Shown here piece by piece: positions 46,516 through 57,628 of a stretch of DNA of 64,000 nucleotides; position 1 is the stretch's first letter, and every line of letters starts with the position of its first letter. The DNA lies in assembly GCF_003937825.1 (NCBI RefSeq), contig NZ_RSFW01000009.1:62001-126000 (forward strand), read 5' to 3'. The stretch is from Mesobacillus subterraneus (GTDB taxonomy: Bacteria > Bacillota > Bacilli > Bacillales > Cytobacillaceae). The notes under the pieces were generated by a model. The model was given only the letters and a program-made list of their open reading frames with translations. It did no database searches and was not told the DNA's origin. The position numbers and the translations under genes are program-made.

Positions 46516-46711
46516 CTACATATATGTAATTAAAGCCATTTCTGGACAAAGATCTATTCTACCTTACTTTACCCTGATACTTGTATCATTTTGCACTTTC
46601 CTTTACGAAAAAGAAAGAAAAAAGTTTCAAAAAAGATGAGAAGTGCGGCAAAAGATCATCATTTTTAGAATGACTATTAAGCAGCTGCCTTATTGTGATT
46701 ACTAATGAAGC

Positions 46712-46743
46712 AAACAGAAAGAGTGAGCCAATGGCTCACTCTA
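46712..46743 (-). terminator. Terminator after topA
   Basis: Minus-strand stem AGAGTGAGCC / GGCTCACTCT with loop ATT, followed by TTCTGTTT. It includes the topA stop region. The weak T-run suggests moderate efficiency. Confidence 0.75.
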
Positions 46744-48816
46744 GCTTTGCGGTTCTTCTTTGTAGTCGCATTCTGTACATTGGACCTGAACGCCTTTTTT
46801 GAGTTTCTTTTCAACCAGCATCTTGTCGCATTTAGGGCATTTGCGGGCAAGCGGTTTGTCCCATGACAGGAAGTCGCACTCAGGGAAGCGGTCACAGCCG
46901 TAAAAAATGCGGCGTTTCTTGCTCTTCCGTTCGATAATGTTGCCTTCCTCACATTTAGGGCATTTGACACCAATGTCCTTGACAATCGCTTTTGTGTTGC
47001 GGCAATCCGGGAAATTGCTGCAGGCCATGAACTTGCCATATCTGCCCATCTTGAATACCATCGGGGCACCACACTGTTCACAATCTTCACCTGCAGGTTC
47101 ATCCTTGATTTCAATTTCCTGCATTTCCTTTTCCGCAATTGTAAGATGTTTTTCGAAATTCCGATAAAAATCATCAATAACTTTTACCCAGTTTACTTTG
47201 CCTTCTTCGACACTATCAAGATCATGTTCCATCTTGGCGGTAAAATCAAGGTCGAGGATATCAGGGAAGAATTCTACCATTAACTCATGGATGACTTCTC
47301 CGAGTTCCGTTGGTACAAAACGTTTGTTATCTAATGATACATACCCCCTCTTCTGGATGGTGTCCAGAGTCGGAGCATATGTCGATGGACGGCCTATACC
47401 CAGCTCCTCAAGCGTCCTGACAAGTCTTGCTTCAGTATATCTCGGAGGAGGCTGTGTAAAGTGCTGCTTAGGTTCGATTTCTTTTTTAGTGACCTCGTCG
47501 CCTTCCTTCAAATCAGGAAGGAATTTGTCTTTCTCATCAACCTGGTCATCAGTGCCTTCAACGTACACTTTCATGAACCCAGGGAATTTGACCTTTGACC
47601 CAGTCGCACGGAAAGTAACGTCCCCATTTTTCAGGTCAACGCTCATCGTATCCATAATCGCCGGTGCCATCTGGCTGGCAATGAAACGTTCCCATATCAG
47701 CTTATAGAGCCTATATTGGTCCCTTGAAAGAAATTCCTTCAATTTTTCAGGAACTTTCATGGTACTCGTTGGCCTGATCGCTTCGTGAGCATCCTGGGCA
47801 TTTGACTGTTTCTTGTCCTTCCTAGCTTCTGAAGGAATGAATTGTTCACCATATTCACTCGTGATGAACTGTTTTGCTTCACCCTGGGCAGTTTCTGAAA
47901 TCCTTGTCGAGTCTGTTCTCATATATGTGATCAAACCGACAGTACCTTCTTTGCCAAGGTCGATTCCTTCATAGAGCTGCTGTGCGAGCATCATCGTTTT
48001 CTTTGCCCTGAAGTTCAGCTTGCGAGCAGCTTCCTGTTGGAGTGAAGAGGTAATGAATGGCGGTGCGGGGTTGCGTTTCCGTTCCTTTTTTGTCACGGAT
48101 GCAACGGTGAATTTATTCCCCTTCAGCTTTTTAAGGACGCTGTTGACATCCTCTTCAGACTTCAATTCTCCTTTTTCACTGCCAATTCCATAAAAAGAAG
48201 CTTCAAATGCACTTTTTCCTTTAAGGAATTCGGCACCAATTGTCCAATATTCCTCTGGCTCAAACGCATTAATTTCCTTTTCCCTGTCAATGATCATCCT
48301 TAAAGCAACAGACTGAACCCGTCCGGCGCTTAATCCTTTTTTGACCTTCTTCCAAAGCAGCGGACTGATATTGTAACCAACAAGCCTGTCTAAAACCCGG
48401 CGTGCCTGCTGGGCATCCACGAGATCCATATTGATTGCACGAGGATGCTTAAAGGATTCCTTAATGGCATCCTTGGTAATTTCATTAAACACTACCCTGC
48501 AATCAGAATTAACATCGACATCAAGGCTATGGGCGAGATGCCAGGCAATTGCTTCCCCTTCTCTGTCGGGGTCAGCCGCGAGATAGATTTTTTTTGCTTT
48601 CTTGGCTGCTGTCTTTAATTCCTTCAGCACAGGACCTTTACCCCTGATTGTGATGTACTTGGGGTCAAAATTGTTTTCTATATCTATGCCCATCTGGCTC
48701 TTTGGCAGGTCCCGCAAATGGCCCATCGAGGCTTTAACCTTATATTTTTTTCCCAGGTAACGCTCAATCGTCTTAGCCTTTGCAGGCGACTCAACGATGA
48801 CTAAAAAATCCGACAT
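46741..48816 (-). CDS. topA: DNA topoisomerase I
   Basis: Relaxes negative supercoils. N-terminal Toprim domain with [17 protein letters not shown] (about 6-22) and [11 protein letters not shown] (about 82-92); active-site Tyr in [11 protein letters not shown] (about 297-307); C-terminal part with three zinc-binding CxxC modules (about 575-690: [24 protein letters not shown]). Length 691 (B. subtilis 691). AAGGAGG before the ATG, and a consensus promoter lies about 35 nt upstream of the start. Confidence 0.98.
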   Translation of the reverse strand: MSDFLVIVESPAKAKTIERYLGKKYKVKASMGHLRDLPKSQMGIDIENNFDPKYITIRGKGPVLKELKTAAKKAKKIYLAADPDREGEAIAWHLAHSLDVDVNSDCRVVFNEITKDAIKESFKHPRAINMDLVDAQQARRVLDRLVGYNISPLLWKKVKKGLSAGRVQSVALRMIIDREKEINAFEPEEYWTIGAEFLKGKSAFEASFYGIGSEKGELKSEEDVNSVLKKLKGNKFTVASVTKKERKRNPAPPFITSSLQQEAARKLNFRAKKTMMLAQQLYEGIDLGKEGTVGLITYMRTDSTRISETAQGEAKQFITSEYGEQFIPSEARKDKKQSNAQDAHEAIRPTSTMKVPEKLKEFLSRDQYRLYKLIWERFIASQMAPAIMDTMSVDLKNGDVTFRATGSKVKFPGFMKVYVEGTDDQVDEKDKFLPDLKEGDEVTKKEIEPKQHFTQPPPRYTEARLVRTLEELGIGRPSTYAPTLDTIQKRGYVSLDNKRFVPTELGEVIHELMVEFFPDILDLDFTAKMEHDLDSVEEGKVNWVKVIDDFYRNFEKHLTIAEKEMQEIEIKDEPAGEDCEQCGAPMVFKMGRYGKFMACSNFPDCRNTKAIVKDIGVKCPKCEEGNIIERKSKKRRIFYGCDRFPECDFLSWDKPLARKCPKCDKMLVEKKLKKGVQVQCTECDYKEEPQS

Positions 48817-48852
48817 CCAAATGTCCTCCTTAGAGGTGAAAAATTATCATTA

Positions 48853-48881
48853 TTATTATCTACAAATATTTATATTGTCAA
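48853..48881 (-). promoter_or_regulatory. topA promoter
   Basis: Perfect -35 TTGACA (48876-48881), 17-bp spacer, -10 TAATAA (48853-48858). The start of transcription would lie about 30 nt before the topA ATG. The remaining AT-rich interval to dprA shows no other feature. Confidence 0.8.
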
Positions 48882-49055
48882 ATTGTTCCTCAAGTAAACG
48901 TTTTCGGCAATTTAAAATACCTGATGCAAAATGTATAACAGAATGAAAATTATTTCAACCTTTTTGTAGCAAATTTTCGTATAAATATAAAAATCATGTG
49001 ATAAAAAGGGTGTTTTTTTATGAATTATATACAGTTGTCTCATTATAATTCCACA

Positions 49056-49889
49056 TTACGAGCGGAGTTCCTCCAAAATATCCTCAGGACTTTTTATCAG
49101 CTTTGCTCCCTGCTGGATCAGATGATGGACTCCATCTGCATACGGCGTCAAGATGCTGCCAGGCACAGCCAATACTTCACGACCCTCATTCAATGCAAAA
49201 TCTGCTGTGATCAATGATCCGCTTTTTTTCTTTGCTTCAATTACAAGTGTACCCCTGGATAGGCCGCTGATAATCCTGTTTCTCATCGGGAACTGCCATT
49301 TCTCCGGGGGAGATGCAGGTGGATACTCTGATAGAACAAGATGGTGTTCCATCATGTATTCAGCCAGCAAGGCATTTTCCTTCGGATAAAAACGGTCAAA
49401 TCCACCTGCAATTACGCCAATTGTTTTGCCGCCAAGCTTAATCGCAGTTTTATGGGCATGAGCATCGATCCCCTTTGCCAGTCCGCTGACAATCAGCGTC
49501 TGGTTTTTGATCAGCTCAGGAAATAGGTAGTCAATGGTATTCCTTCCGTATTCTGTCGCCTCCCTTGAACCGACAACGGCCAAGCTGCGCTGCCATTTCA
49601 ATAGAGATGTATCGCCTTTTGCGAAAAGGAGCCATGGTGGCTGGTAAATTGTCTTAAGCAAATCTGGATATTCATTATCAAATATAGTAATCAGGCTAAT
49701 TTTTTGTGAGGCATATTCAGCAAGGAGTTTTTCAGCGGATATGAAAGGCTGGCTGCTTGTAGTGTGGTCTTGATTGTTATAAGAGGAATGGTTCGGAAGT
49801 GTTTCTGCTTTAAGCGAATGATAGATTGTTTTCCAGCTGGATTGCTTGCTGTGGACTAGCTGGATCAGTTTTTTTCTTATATGGTCCAT
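49056..49889 (-). CDS. dprA: DNA processing protein DprA (Smf)
   Basis: Binds incoming single-stranded DNA during transformation and loads RecA. The Rossmann-like fold carries VVGSREATEYG (about 135-145), a GLAKGIDAHAHKTA segment (about 160-173) and FPMRNRIISGLSRGTLVIEA, all DprA signatures. Start ATG 49889 with GGGGGGAT upstream gives 277 residues (B. subtilis about 297); a longer upstream frame runs into the sucD terminator. In Bacillus it lies between sucCD and topA, as here. Confidence 0.95.
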   Translation of the reverse strand: MDHIRKKLIQLVHSKQSSWKTIYHSLKAETLPNHSSYNNQDHTTSSQPFISAEKLLAEYASQKISLITIFDNEYPDLLKTIYQPPWLLFAKGDTSLLKWQRSLAVVGSREATEYGRNTIDYLFPELIKNQTLIVSGLAKGIDAHAHKTAIKLGGKTIGVIAGGFDRFYPKENALLAEYMMEHHLVLSEYPPASPPEKWQFPMRNRIISGLSRGTLVIEAKKKSGSLITADFALNEGREVLAVPGSILTPYADGVHHLIQQGAKLIKSPEDILEELRS

Positions 49890-49925
49890 CCAAATCCCCC
49901 CAAGGGTAATATTTATAAGATTAAT

Positions 49926-49957
49926 AAACAGCCCCTCCAAAGAGAGGGACTGTTTTC
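49926..49957 (-). terminator. Terminator after sucD
   Basis: Minus-strand stem AACAGTCCCTC / GAGGGGCTGTT with a short loop (one G-T pair), followed by TATTAAT. It ends just before the dprA start. Confidence 0.8.
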
Positions 49958-49966
49958 TTAAGGATA

Positions 49967-50869
<903 letters not shown>

Positions 50870-50891
50870 GTCAAATTCTCTCCTTTCGATC

Positions 50892-52052
50892 CTACTTAAC
50901 TAATGAAACGATTTTTTCAGCGCCGTCTGCCATTGATTCAGCAGCGATGATGTTCAAGCCAGACTCGTTAAGAATCTGTTTTCCAAGATCAACGTTAGTA
51001 CCTTCCAGGCGTACTACAAGCGGAACTTCAAGTCCGACCTGCTTAGCAGCTTCTACAACACCCGTAGCGATGACGTCACACTTCATGATGCCTCCGAAGA
51101 TATTAACAAAGATACCCTTAACATTTGGATCTGAAAGGATGATTTTGAATGCTTCCGTAACTTTCTCAGCAGTTGCGCCGCCCCCAACATCAAGGAAGTT
51201 CGCAGGGTCTCCGCCATAGTGCTTAACGATGTCCATCGTAGCCATCGCAAGACCAGCACCGTTAACCATGCAGCCGATGTTTCCATCAAGGGAAATATAG
51301 CTCAAGTCATACTTCGATGCTTCGATTTCCTTTGGATCTTCTTCCTCCAGGTCACGGTACTCAAGGATATCCTTTTGGCGATATAGAGCATTTGCATCGA
51401 AATTCAATTTAGCATCAAGCGCCATAACCTGGCCGTCACCAGTAACAACTAGCGGGTTGATTTCAGCGATTGAGCAATCCTTTTCGATATAGGCAGTGTA
51501 CAAGCCCATCATGAACTTGACAGCCTGGTTGACCAGTTCCTTCGGGATATTGATGTTGAAAGCAATGCGGCGAGCCTGGTATGGCATAAGGCCTAATACA
51601 GGGTCGATTTCTTCTTTGAAGATTTTCTCCGGAGTTGCTTCCGCAACCTCTTCGATTTCTGTTCCGCCTTCTTCAGAAGCCATTAAGACAACGCGTGAAG
51701 TTGCACGATCAAGCACAAGGCCGATGTAATACTCCTTCTTGATGTCGCAGCCTTCCTCGATCAGCAGGCGTTTTACTTCCTTGCCTTCAGGGCCAGTCTG
51801 ATGAGTGATCAGAGTCTTGCCGAGGATCTCAGTTGCATATGTACGTACTTCTTCAAGGTTTTTCGCTACCTTGACACCGCCAGCTTTACCCCTTCCGCCA
51901 GCATGGATTTGAGCTTTTACGACAACTACCGACGAGCCAAGCTCTTGAGCTGCTTCAACAGCTTCATCAACTGTAAAAGCAACCTTTCCACTCGGTACTT
52001 TTACCCCATATTTTCTGAGGATTTCTTTTCCTTGATACTCATGGACATTCAT
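50892..52052 (-). CDS. sucC: Succinyl-CoA synthetase beta subunit
   Basis: Nucleotide-binding subunit of succinyl-CoA synthetase. ATP-grasp domain with [17 protein letters not shown] at the start and [15 protein letters not shown] (about 47-61); the C-terminal ligase domain has [12 protein letters not shown] and [15 protein letters not shown] (about 318-332). Length 386 (B. subtilis 385). GGAGG before the ATG. First of sucCD with a promoter about 115 nt upstream. Confidence 0.98.
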   Translation of the reverse strand: MNVHEYQGKEILRKYGVKVPSGKVAFTVDEAVEAAQELGSSVVVVKAQIHAGGRGKAGGVKVAKNLEEVRTYATEILGKTLITHQTGPEGKEVKRLLIEEGCDIKKEYYIGLVLDRATSRVVLMASEEGGTEIEEVAEATPEKIFKEEIDPVLGLMPYQARRIAFNINIPKELVNQAVKFMMGLYTAYIEKDCSIAEINPLVVTGDGQVMALDAKLNFDANALYRQKDILEYRDLEEEDPKEIEASKYDLSYISLDGNIGCMVNGAGLAMATMDIVKHYGGDPANFLDVGGGATAEKVTEAFKIILSDPNVKGIFVNIFGGIMKCDVIATGVVEAAKQVGLEVPLVVRLEGTNVDLGKQILNESGLNIIAAESMADGAEKIVSLVK

Positions 52053-52166
52053 TTCCCATCCTCCTATCTATTAGAAAAACTATATACCTCCAGATTCCTG
52101 AAAATATCGCCTTCCTAAGTAGAAAATATAATTCATTTAAATTTTTAAAAAATAGACTGCGCTTTC

Positions 52167-52195
52167 ATTTTATATAATGAAATATTGATTGTCTA
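52167..52195 (-). promoter_or_regulatory. Probable sucCD promoter
   Basis: -35 TAGACA (52190-52195), 17-bp spacer, -10 TAAAAT (52167-52172). About 105-115 nt before sucC. The gap 52053-52359 otherwise holds the terminator of the FlhB-like gene; no further element is seen. Confidence 0.6.
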
Positions 52196-52266
52196 CCATT
52201 ATGATTTAAATATTTCCCCATTTTAAATATTGCAAAAAAGTTTTGCACGATCCCATTCACATTTTT

Positions 52267-52297
52267 AAAAGCCGGGATAAAGGCATTCCCGGCTTTT
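52267..52297 (-). terminator. Terminator after the FlhB-like gene
   Basis: Minus-strand perfect stem AAAAGCCGGGA / TCCCGGCTTTT with a nine-base loop, followed by AAAAATG; the T-run is part of the stem. It separates the FliK-like/FlhB-like pair from sucCD. Confidence 0.85.
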
Positions 52298-52359
52298 CGA
52301 TGGTGATATTCAGTCTAAAAAAAACTATATCTTTCCTTTTTGTTAGCATTGTGAAAATA

Positions 52360-52644
52360 TTAATTTCGTTTTCCCGCCTGTTTATCAAGTTGATAGATAA
52401 AGGAAAATACCTCTGCAACAGCCTGATACAGTTCTTCTGGAATCCGCTCATTCAATTCCAGCTGGCTCAGGACTTCTACAAGCGATGGATCCTCCTGGAC
52501 GGGGATATCATGTTCCCTTGCTTTTTCAATGATTTCTTCTGCAACCAGGCCTTTCCCTTTGGCCATAACCTTTGGAGCATCCATGCTTCCAGGCTGATAA
52601 CCAAGGGCAACGGCCGTCCTGCGTACAGGTTTTGGAGGCTTCAT
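52360..52644 (-). CDS. FlhB C-terminal domain homologue (YlqH-like)
   Basis: A 94-residue soluble protein that matches only the cytoplasmic C-terminal domain of FlhB: RRTAVALGYQPGSMDAPKVM, GKGLVAEEIIEKAREHDIPV and the closing LNERIPEELYQAVAEVFSF. The NPTH autocleavage motif is missing (YQPG instead). It begins in a 4-nt ATGA overlap with the FliK-like gene upstream, so the two are coupled. B. subtilis YlqG-YlqH is the same pair at the same place. Its role is unknown; in other bacteria such proteins (FhlB/FlhX) can substitute for the cleaved FlhB C-domain. Confidence 0.9.
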   Translation of the reverse strand: MKPPKPVRRTAVALGYQPGSMDAPKVMAKGKGLVAEEIIEKAREHDIPVQEDPSLVEVLSQLELNERIPEELYQAVAEVFSFIYQLDKQAGKRN

Positions 52645-54482
52645 ATTTTAATATCCACTCCACTGTATTCTCTTTGCCCGTATATGTCTGCCAATCTCGA
52701 CTTTTCCTTCCCCTCCTGCGCCTGTCCTGGGAGATGGAAGTTCACAGACGACAAATGATAATCGATTTCGGAGAGCTTTGTTTTGAATAGAGGCATCAAC
52801 TGTTCTGAAAACTTCTTCAGGAGAGGGTTTTCATTGTATATTTGAATGCTCATGATCCTGTTCTGCACCTGCATATCCACAACTGTATCATCCAGGTGTT
52901 GCAGCTTTAAATAAAAGAGTACCCGGCAAAAGTCCGCATCAATCTTCCCGTCCTCGGTCTTCTTGCCGCTCCATTGCATGGTCATCTCACTCAATTTACC
53001 GCCCATCATAAAAGGGACTTGTACTACAAGCTGCTGGATAGGGCCTGCCTCCTGTGAAAGAAGCTGAAAGCCGGTGAGCTTGTTTAGCAGCTGTTCAGCA
53101 GCCTCTCTGACTGCAGGTGGAGGATTGTCATTCAATAACCTCAGCACCTGCGGTTTCAATGCATCCTGGATCTGCAGCTTTCCTTCAGCTGTATCCTTGA
53201 ATGCTTCCGTGAGCTGTGATTCGTAGGAAAGCCCAAGAGCGGCAAGGAACCCTTTAACCCGGGCAGAAGAGAGCATCTCAGTTCCTGATGGTTGAGTCAG
53301 GGTCAATTCAGCTTGCTGTACCGCCTTTGCCAGGAGTTCTGTTTGCTGGCTTGTAAGCTTATCTGCTTTTTGCTGTCCGAAAGTTTCCAGCAATGCCAAA
53401 CCCGCTTTCTTCCAGTTGCTCTTGCCATCCAGCAGGACCGGGAGTTCTATTCCAGGTGAATCTCCATTTATGGCCAGGGACAATACTTGTTTGAAACCCT
53501 GCAGGTCAGTCGGGCCCGATCCTGAAATGGCTGAATGCAGAGAAGGTAGGATTTGATTGACACTGCTTGCCTTTCCACCACTCAGGTAAGAAAGCAATTG
53601 CCTCGCCGGCTCATGCGCCCCTCTTTCTGCAAGTTCCAGGATGTTTTTGACCATTCTCGCTCCATCTGGGAGAGAGACCGGGGTTGAACTCTGTATGTTC
53701 TTTAGCAGCTGCTGCAGCACCATAGGTTCACTGCTATTGGGTCGAACTGCACCTAAATGCTTCAAAAGCCCGAAAGCTGCCTGGCTATTTTCCTTGTCCC
53801 CTGAAAGCCAGTTGGAGGCTATATAGTTCAAGGCTGGACCTGTTTGCGCCATTTTATTGGCTGGCAAGATATCGTTCAGCACCTTTTTTACAGCCGCTGC
53901 CGATTCTGCCTGCGAATTGCCTTCTAGTTCCCTGGAGAGCTGCTCAATCAACTGGAGAAGTGATTGGCCATCACTGGCAGCATATACCCCGGAGAAAGCC
54001 GCCTGAGTGACCGGAAGGCCCCTCGTTACGAGAGTCTTTAACGCTTCCAGGCCTGCAGTTCGAGAATCAACCGATTTCAGCCAATCGGAAGCCTGCAGCA
54101 GCATGTCACGAGTGACAGGCAGATGTTCCTTTACAAAAAAACGGATCAGCTCGAGATTTTCTTTAGTAGGAGGCAAAGAAAATTCCCCAAGTACTTTGGC
54201 AAGACTCTCAGGCAGCTTCCCCTCTTCCGTTCCATTCCCGATCACCTTTAATTGAAGCTGTCCCTCCCCAGGCTGAACCTGAAACCAGTAGCGTTGAAGG
54301 GCCGATAGCGGGGCCTCCAATTTGGCGATCACTTTTTGGCTGCCGATTTGTACTTCAGCAATTTGATTGGGAAAAAGCTTCATGATCTTACCGTTTAGAA
54401 TTTGGCCTGGTCTTAATTCTGCTGTTTTTGCCTGCTGGGCTGCTTTAAGGCTGAATAAATTTTGCAGTGCTACCGTATCCAT
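52641..54482 (-). CDS. FliK-like hook-length control family protein (YlqG-like)
   Basis: A 613-residue Leu/Gln/Ala-rich protein with no signal peptide or membrane segment. The N-terminus has LRPGQILNGKIMKLFPNQIA (about 22-41), a small beta-domain pattern. The C-terminal part (about 500-600) resembles the FliK C-domain: VVQVPFMMGGKLSEMTMQW, then FYLKLQHLDDTVVDMQVQNR. In Bacillus the orthologue is YlqG, of unknown role. It is coupled to an FlhB C-domain homologue, so the pair mirrors the FliK-FlhB export switch, but sits outside the fla/che operon. Confidence 0.85.
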   Translation of the reverse strand: MDTVALQNLFSLKAAQQAKTAELRPGQILNGKIMKLFPNQIAEVQIGSQKVIAKLEAPLSALQRYWFQVQPGEGQLQLKVIGNGTEEGKLPESLAKVLGEFSLPPTKENLELIRFFVKEHLPVTRDMLLQASDWLKSVDSRTAGLEALKTLVTRGLPVTQAAFSGVYAASDGQSLLQLIEQLSRELEGNSQAESAAAVKKVLNDILPANKMAQTGPALNYIASNWLSGDKENSQAAFGLLKHLGAVRPNSSEPMVLQQLLKNIQSSTPVSLPDGARMVKNILELAERGAHEPARQLLSYLSGGKASSVNQILPSLHSAISGSGPTDLQGFKQVLSLAINGDSPGIELPVLLDGKSNWKKAGLALLETFGQQKADKLTSQQTELLAKAVQQAELTLTQPSGTEMLSSARVKGFLAALGLSYESQLTEAFKDTAEGKLQIQDALKPQVLRLLNDNPPPAVREAAEQLLNKLTGFQLLSQEAGPIQQLVVQVPFMMGGKLSEMTMQWSGKKTEDGKIDADFCRVLFYLKLQHLDDTVVDMQVQNRIMSIQIYNENPLLKKFSEQLMPLFKTKLSEIDYHLSSVNFHLPGQAQEGKEKSRLADIYGQREYSGVDIKI

Positions 54483-54564
54483 GCTACACCTGCTTTTATT
54501 TTAGAATCTTCTTGAGAACTTTTTTGTTTTTTTCAAAAAGGAACACTTATTATGAAAATATCTT

Positions 54565-55347
54565 TTATTCACATTCACTTCTAACCCATTCTCTCACAGG
54601 TGCAAAGGTCTTCCTGTGGTGTGGAGTGGCTCCGTATTCCCTTATCGCTTTCAAGTGTTCCGCGGTCCCATACCCCATATTTGCCTGGAATCCATACTGA
54701 GGATACTCCTTGGCAATTTCCTTCATCAGCCTGTCCCTGGTGACCTTTGCGATGATGGAAGCTGCAGCGATGGAAATACTCCTCGCATCTCCTTTGATTA
54801 ACGCTTCAAACGGGTATGGTGTTTCAAGCTTCACGGCATCGACCAGAAGGAAGTCAGGAGTGGTCCCTAACCGGTCCACTGCTGATACCATTGCCTTTTT
54901 GCTCGCCTGAAGAATATTGATGTCGTCGATTTCACCAGCGCTGACAATCCCTATTCCAATTGCTGCAGCTTCTCTTTTGATGATTTCGAAGTATTCTTCC
55001 CTTTTCGGCTCTGTCAATTTTTTCGAATCATTCAGCCCAGGCAGATAAAAGTCCTCAGGCAGGATTACAGCTCCAGCGACGACCGGCCCTGCAAGCGGAC
55101 CGCGCCCGGCTTCGTCGATTCCCGCAATTAAGCGATAACCTTCTGCCCGGTATTTTCTTTCAAACTCTGTCATCTCGAAAAATTGCTCTCTAAGCTTCCT
55201 TTTTTGCTCCTCCTGCCTTTCCCATTTCAGGAACAGCTTCTGGACACCCTTTCGCTCATCATCCCTAAACGAATTCAATGCTTCTGCATCTACTTTGTCA
55301 TTTCCAAAGAGTTGATTCTCGATTTCTCCTATTGTCAATTTCCCCAT
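54565..55347 (-). CDS. rnhB: Ribonuclease HII
   Basis: Removes ribonucleotides from DNA-RNA hybrids. The catalytic Asp-Glu pair is in IAGIDEAGRGPLAG (about 75-88), with the later Asp residues in LPGLNDSKKL and FLLVDAVKL. The extra N-terminal ~70 residues, with ERKGVQKLFLKWERQEEQ, form a charged helix typical of Bacillus RNase HII. Start ATG 55347 with AGGAG 10 nt upstream (a closer ATG, 55356, is only 1-2 nt from it). Length 260 (B. subtilis 255). Confidence 0.96.
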   Translation of the reverse strand: MGKLTIGEIENQLFGNDKVDAEALNSFRDDERKGVQKLFLKWERQEEQKRKLREQFFEMTEFERKYRAEGYRLIAGIDEAGRGPLAGPVVAGAVILPEDFYLPGLNDSKKLTEPKREEYFEIIKREAAAIGIGIVSAGEIDDINILQASKKAMVSAVDRLGTTPDFLLVDAVKLETPYPFEALIKGDARSISIAAASIIAKVTRDRLMKEIAKEYPQYGFQANMGYGTAEHLKAIREYGATPHHRKTFAPVREWVRSECE

Positions 55348-55450
55348 AAAAAACATTCTCCTAAACTTGCTTTTAAAGTTGCCAGATTACCCAAACATAA
55401 TCTTTCTTAATAAGGCTGTCACTAGTATGTATCGGCAGGTAAAACCAAAA

Positions 55451-55478
55451 ATAAAGGCCCTGGAATCAGGACCTTTAT
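55451..55478 (-). terminator. Terminator after rbgA
   Basis: Minus-strand stem AAAGGTCCTG / CAGGGCCTTT with a GATTC-type loop, ending in ATTTTTGG. The rbgA stop TAA lies at the stem base. Confidence 0.85.
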
Positions 55479-56362
55479 TTTTGATTTTCGTTTTCTGTTT
55501 CGTCGGCAGAATTTATATCTTCCGGCCGTTCAAAAGACAAAGGACCCAGTTTTTCCGTACGTATTTCCCTGATCACCAGTTCAGCGACTTTATCATAGTC
55601 AACGTACCCTCCAGCCATCCTGCAGCCGCGGAAATCACCGATCTGATCGAAAAGCTCGACGATATCCTCTGACAATTGAGAAAGCTGATATCTATCCTGC
55701 AGACGCTCAGGGTAATGCTTCTCCAGAAACCTTAATGCATAGACAGCCAGATCCTGAAGATTCAGGATTGTGTCCTTGATTGCTCCGGTAACCGCCAGCT
55801 TGGTCCCAACTTCCTGGTCCTCAAACTTAGGCCAAAGTATGCCCGGAGTATCCAGCAGCTCAAGTTCCTTGCCGACCTTGATCCACTGCTGTGATTTGGT
55901 CACCCCTGGCCTGTTTCCTGTCTGTGCAATATTTTTACCGGCGAGGCGGTTAATCAGGGTAGATTTCCCCGCATTCGGGATGCCGACTATCATGGCACGG
56001 ATGGCCCTTGGCTTGACACCCTTTGATTTCAGGCGATCAAATTTGTCCTTCAAGAGCACCTTGGACTCAGAAACTATTTGCTTCAGCCCTGTGCCCGCCT
56101 GAGAGTTGATCGCAAGAGCAGTTATGCCCTTTCCACGATAAAAGCGCAGCCATTCTTCTGTAACTGCCTTATCTGCCATATCAGCCTTATTCAATAAAAC
56201 AATTCTCGGTTTGTGCTGGATGATTTCATCAATCATCGGGTTTCTCGACGAGTACGGAATCCTCGCGTCCACCAATTCAAAGATGACATCAACCAGCTTT
56301 AATTTTTCCGTGACCTCTCTGCGAGCCTTGGCCATATGCCCAGGAAACCATTGGATCGTCAA
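55475..56362 (-). CDS. rbgA: Ribosome biogenesis GTPase RbgA (YlqF)
   Basis: Essential circularly permuted GTPase for late 50S assembly in Bacillus. Motif order is permuted: G4 [10 protein letters not shown] (about 56-65) comes before G1 [11 protein letters not shown] (about 125) and G3 [10 protein letters not shown] (about 170). The C-terminal ANTAR-like domain follows. Start TTG at 56362 ([15 protein letters not shown]) has AGGAGG 8 nt upstream; a GTG three codons earlier lies inside that site. Length 295 (B. subtilis 282). It stands between the signal peptidase and rnhB. Confidence 0.96.
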   Translation of the reverse strand: MTIQWFPGHMAKARREVTEKLKLVDVIFELVDARIPYSSRNPMIDEIIQHKPRIVLLNKADMADKAVTEEWLRFYRGKGITALAINSQAGTGLKQIVSESKVLLKDKFDRLKSKGVKPRAIRAMIVGIPNAGKSTLINRLAGKNIAQTGNRPGVTKSQQWIKVGKELELLDTPGILWPKFEDQEVGTKLAVTGAIKDTILNLQDLAVYALRFLEKHYPERLQDRYQLSQLSEDIVELFDQIGDFRGCRMAGGYVDYDKVAELVIREIRTEKLGPLSFERPEDINSADETENENQK

Positions 56363-56411
56363 AGCAGTCACCTCCTGTCTATTTACAAGCCACGAAATAA
56401 ATCATGACTTC

Positions 56412-56966
56412 TTATTCTATTGTTCGGATATCATTGATTGGCCAATAGATGATGCTGGTCTTTCCCAGGACCTCATCGAATGGAACAGTGCCGATATGAC
56501 GGCTGTCTTTACTGAAACGGCGATTATCACCCATAACAAAAAGATGGCTTTCAGGAACTGTCTTCCTGCCAATTTTCTCTTCCAGTGTGAACGGGTCGGT
56601 CAGCGGTCCATCTATCACCTGTTTTTTATATTCTTCCAAGTATGGTTCTTCGTATGCTTTCCCGTTGACATAAAGTGTGTCATTTTTATATTCGACTGTG
56701 TCGCCTGGCAGGCCGATCACTCTTTTTATGTAGTCCTTGTTTTCAGGGGCATGGAAAACGATAATATCGAATCTTTCCGGCTCTCCGACTTTATAGCTCA
56801 GTTTGTTCACAATCATACGATCCTGGTCATGCAGTGTCGGCATCATCGACAGGCCGTCCACGACAATCGGTGCAAATAAAAAGTATCGGATAACCGCAGC
56901 AAGCACAACAGCGATCAGGAGCGCCTTCGTCCATTCCCATAATTCATTTTTCTTTTTCTCGGCCAT
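56412..56966 (-). CDS. lepB: Type I signal peptidase (Sip family)
   Basis: Cleaves signal peptides of secreted proteins at the outer face of the membrane. One N-terminal membrane helix (about 13-35). Catalytic Ser40 is in VDGLSMMPTL and the general-base Lys81 in DYIKRVIGLPGDTV; MGDNRRFSKDSR (about 143-154) is box E. Single-helix, 184-residue form as in B. subtilis SipS/SipT. Start ATG 56966 with GGTGGG upstream. Position beside rplS suggests the SipT/SipS-like gene at this locus (ylqF neighbour). Confidence 0.95.
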   Translation of the reverse strand: MAEKKKNELWEWTKALLIAVVLAAVIRYFLFAPIVVDGLSMMPTLHDQDRMIVNKLSYKVGEPERFDIIVFHAPENKDYIKRVIGLPGDTVEYKNDTLYVNGKAYEEPYLEEYKKQVIDGPLTDPFTLEEKIGRKTVPESHLFVMGDNRRFSKDSRHIGTVPFDEVLGKTSIIYWPINDIRTIE

Positions 56967-57141
56967 TCTTTTCCCACCATTCCAATTATGTTGTTGAATA
57001 CATAACTTTATTTTACATAAGTCAGGCACGATAAACACGATGGGCGATGATTTTTTTAAATAAATTTAATAATACTGTTAACATTGTTTACCTTTAGCCT
57101 ATTCGAGGAGTCACATGACCCGTTTGCTCAAAGGGTTAATG

Positions 57142-57174
57142 AAAAAGGAGCTTGGCTAGGCAAGCTCCTTTTTG
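57142..57174 (-). terminator. Terminator after rplS
   Basis: Minus-strand near-perfect stem AAAAAGGAGCTTG / CAAGCTCCTTTTT around CCTAGC, tailing in T. It lies about 10 nt after the rplS stop. Symmetric A/T tracts. Confidence 0.9.
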
Positions 57175-57184
57175 ACATTCATTC

Positions 57185-57529
57185 TTATCGAATTTCCTTG
57201 ATACGAGCTTTCTTACCACGCAGGTTACGCAGGTAGTAAAGTTTCGCACGGCGGACTTTACCGCGGCGGATCACTTCAAGCTTCGCAATTTTTGGTGTGT
57301 TAACAGGGAAAGTACGCTCAACGCCTACTCCGTAAGAAATCTTACGAACTGTAAAAGTTTCGCTGATTCCACCACCACGACGCTTAATCACTACACCTTC
57401 AAACAACTGGATACGTTCACGAGTTCCTTCGACAACCTTAACGTGTACACGTACTGTGTCACCAGGACGGAAAGATGGAAGATCAGTGCGAAGTTGTGCT
57501 TTTGTGATTTCTTCGATTAATTGTTGCAT
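57185..57529 (-). CDS. rplS: 50S ribosomal protein L19
   Basis: Large-subunit protein at the subunit interface. 114 residues: [19 protein letters not shown] at the start, then [38 protein letters not shown] (about 47-65) and the basic C-terminus. Start ATG 57529 (MQQLIEE) matches all Bacillus L19; an ATG three codons upstream lies only 2 nt from GGAGGAG. Preceded by its own promoter and a leader with the L19-type stem. Confidence 0.98.
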   Translation of the reverse strand: MQQLIEEITKAQLRTDLPSFRPGDTVRVHVKVVEGTRERIQLFEGVVIKRRGGGISETFTVRKISYGVGVERTFPVNTPKIAKLEVIRRGKVRRAKLYYLRNLRGKKARIKEIR

Positions 57530-57540
57530 CGTTTTCATCT

Positions 57541-57622
57541 CCTCCCACAAATGCTCTTGCAAAACCTTTCATTGCAGCGGAACATCGTTATAAGCGGCAT
57601 AGCATGATCGCTTTTAGCCACA
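57541..57622 (-). promoter_or_regulatory. Probable L19 (rplS) leader RNA
   Basis: The ~90-nt leader carries CCGCTGCAA...TTTTGCAAGAGCATTT, in which TGCAA and TTGCA can pair, resembling the Firmicutes L19 autoregulatory leader I recall. It ends at the GGAGGAG site before rplS. A covariance-model search was not possible, so this is a pattern-based call. Confidence 0.55.
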
Positions 57623-57628
57623 AGAAGT

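Noticed and set aside
46677-47177. Second minus-strand frame overlapping the 3' end of topA
   Set aside because: Arg/Ala/Cys-rich out-of-frame reading of the TopA zinc-finger region; the TopA frame carries the intact CxxC modules.
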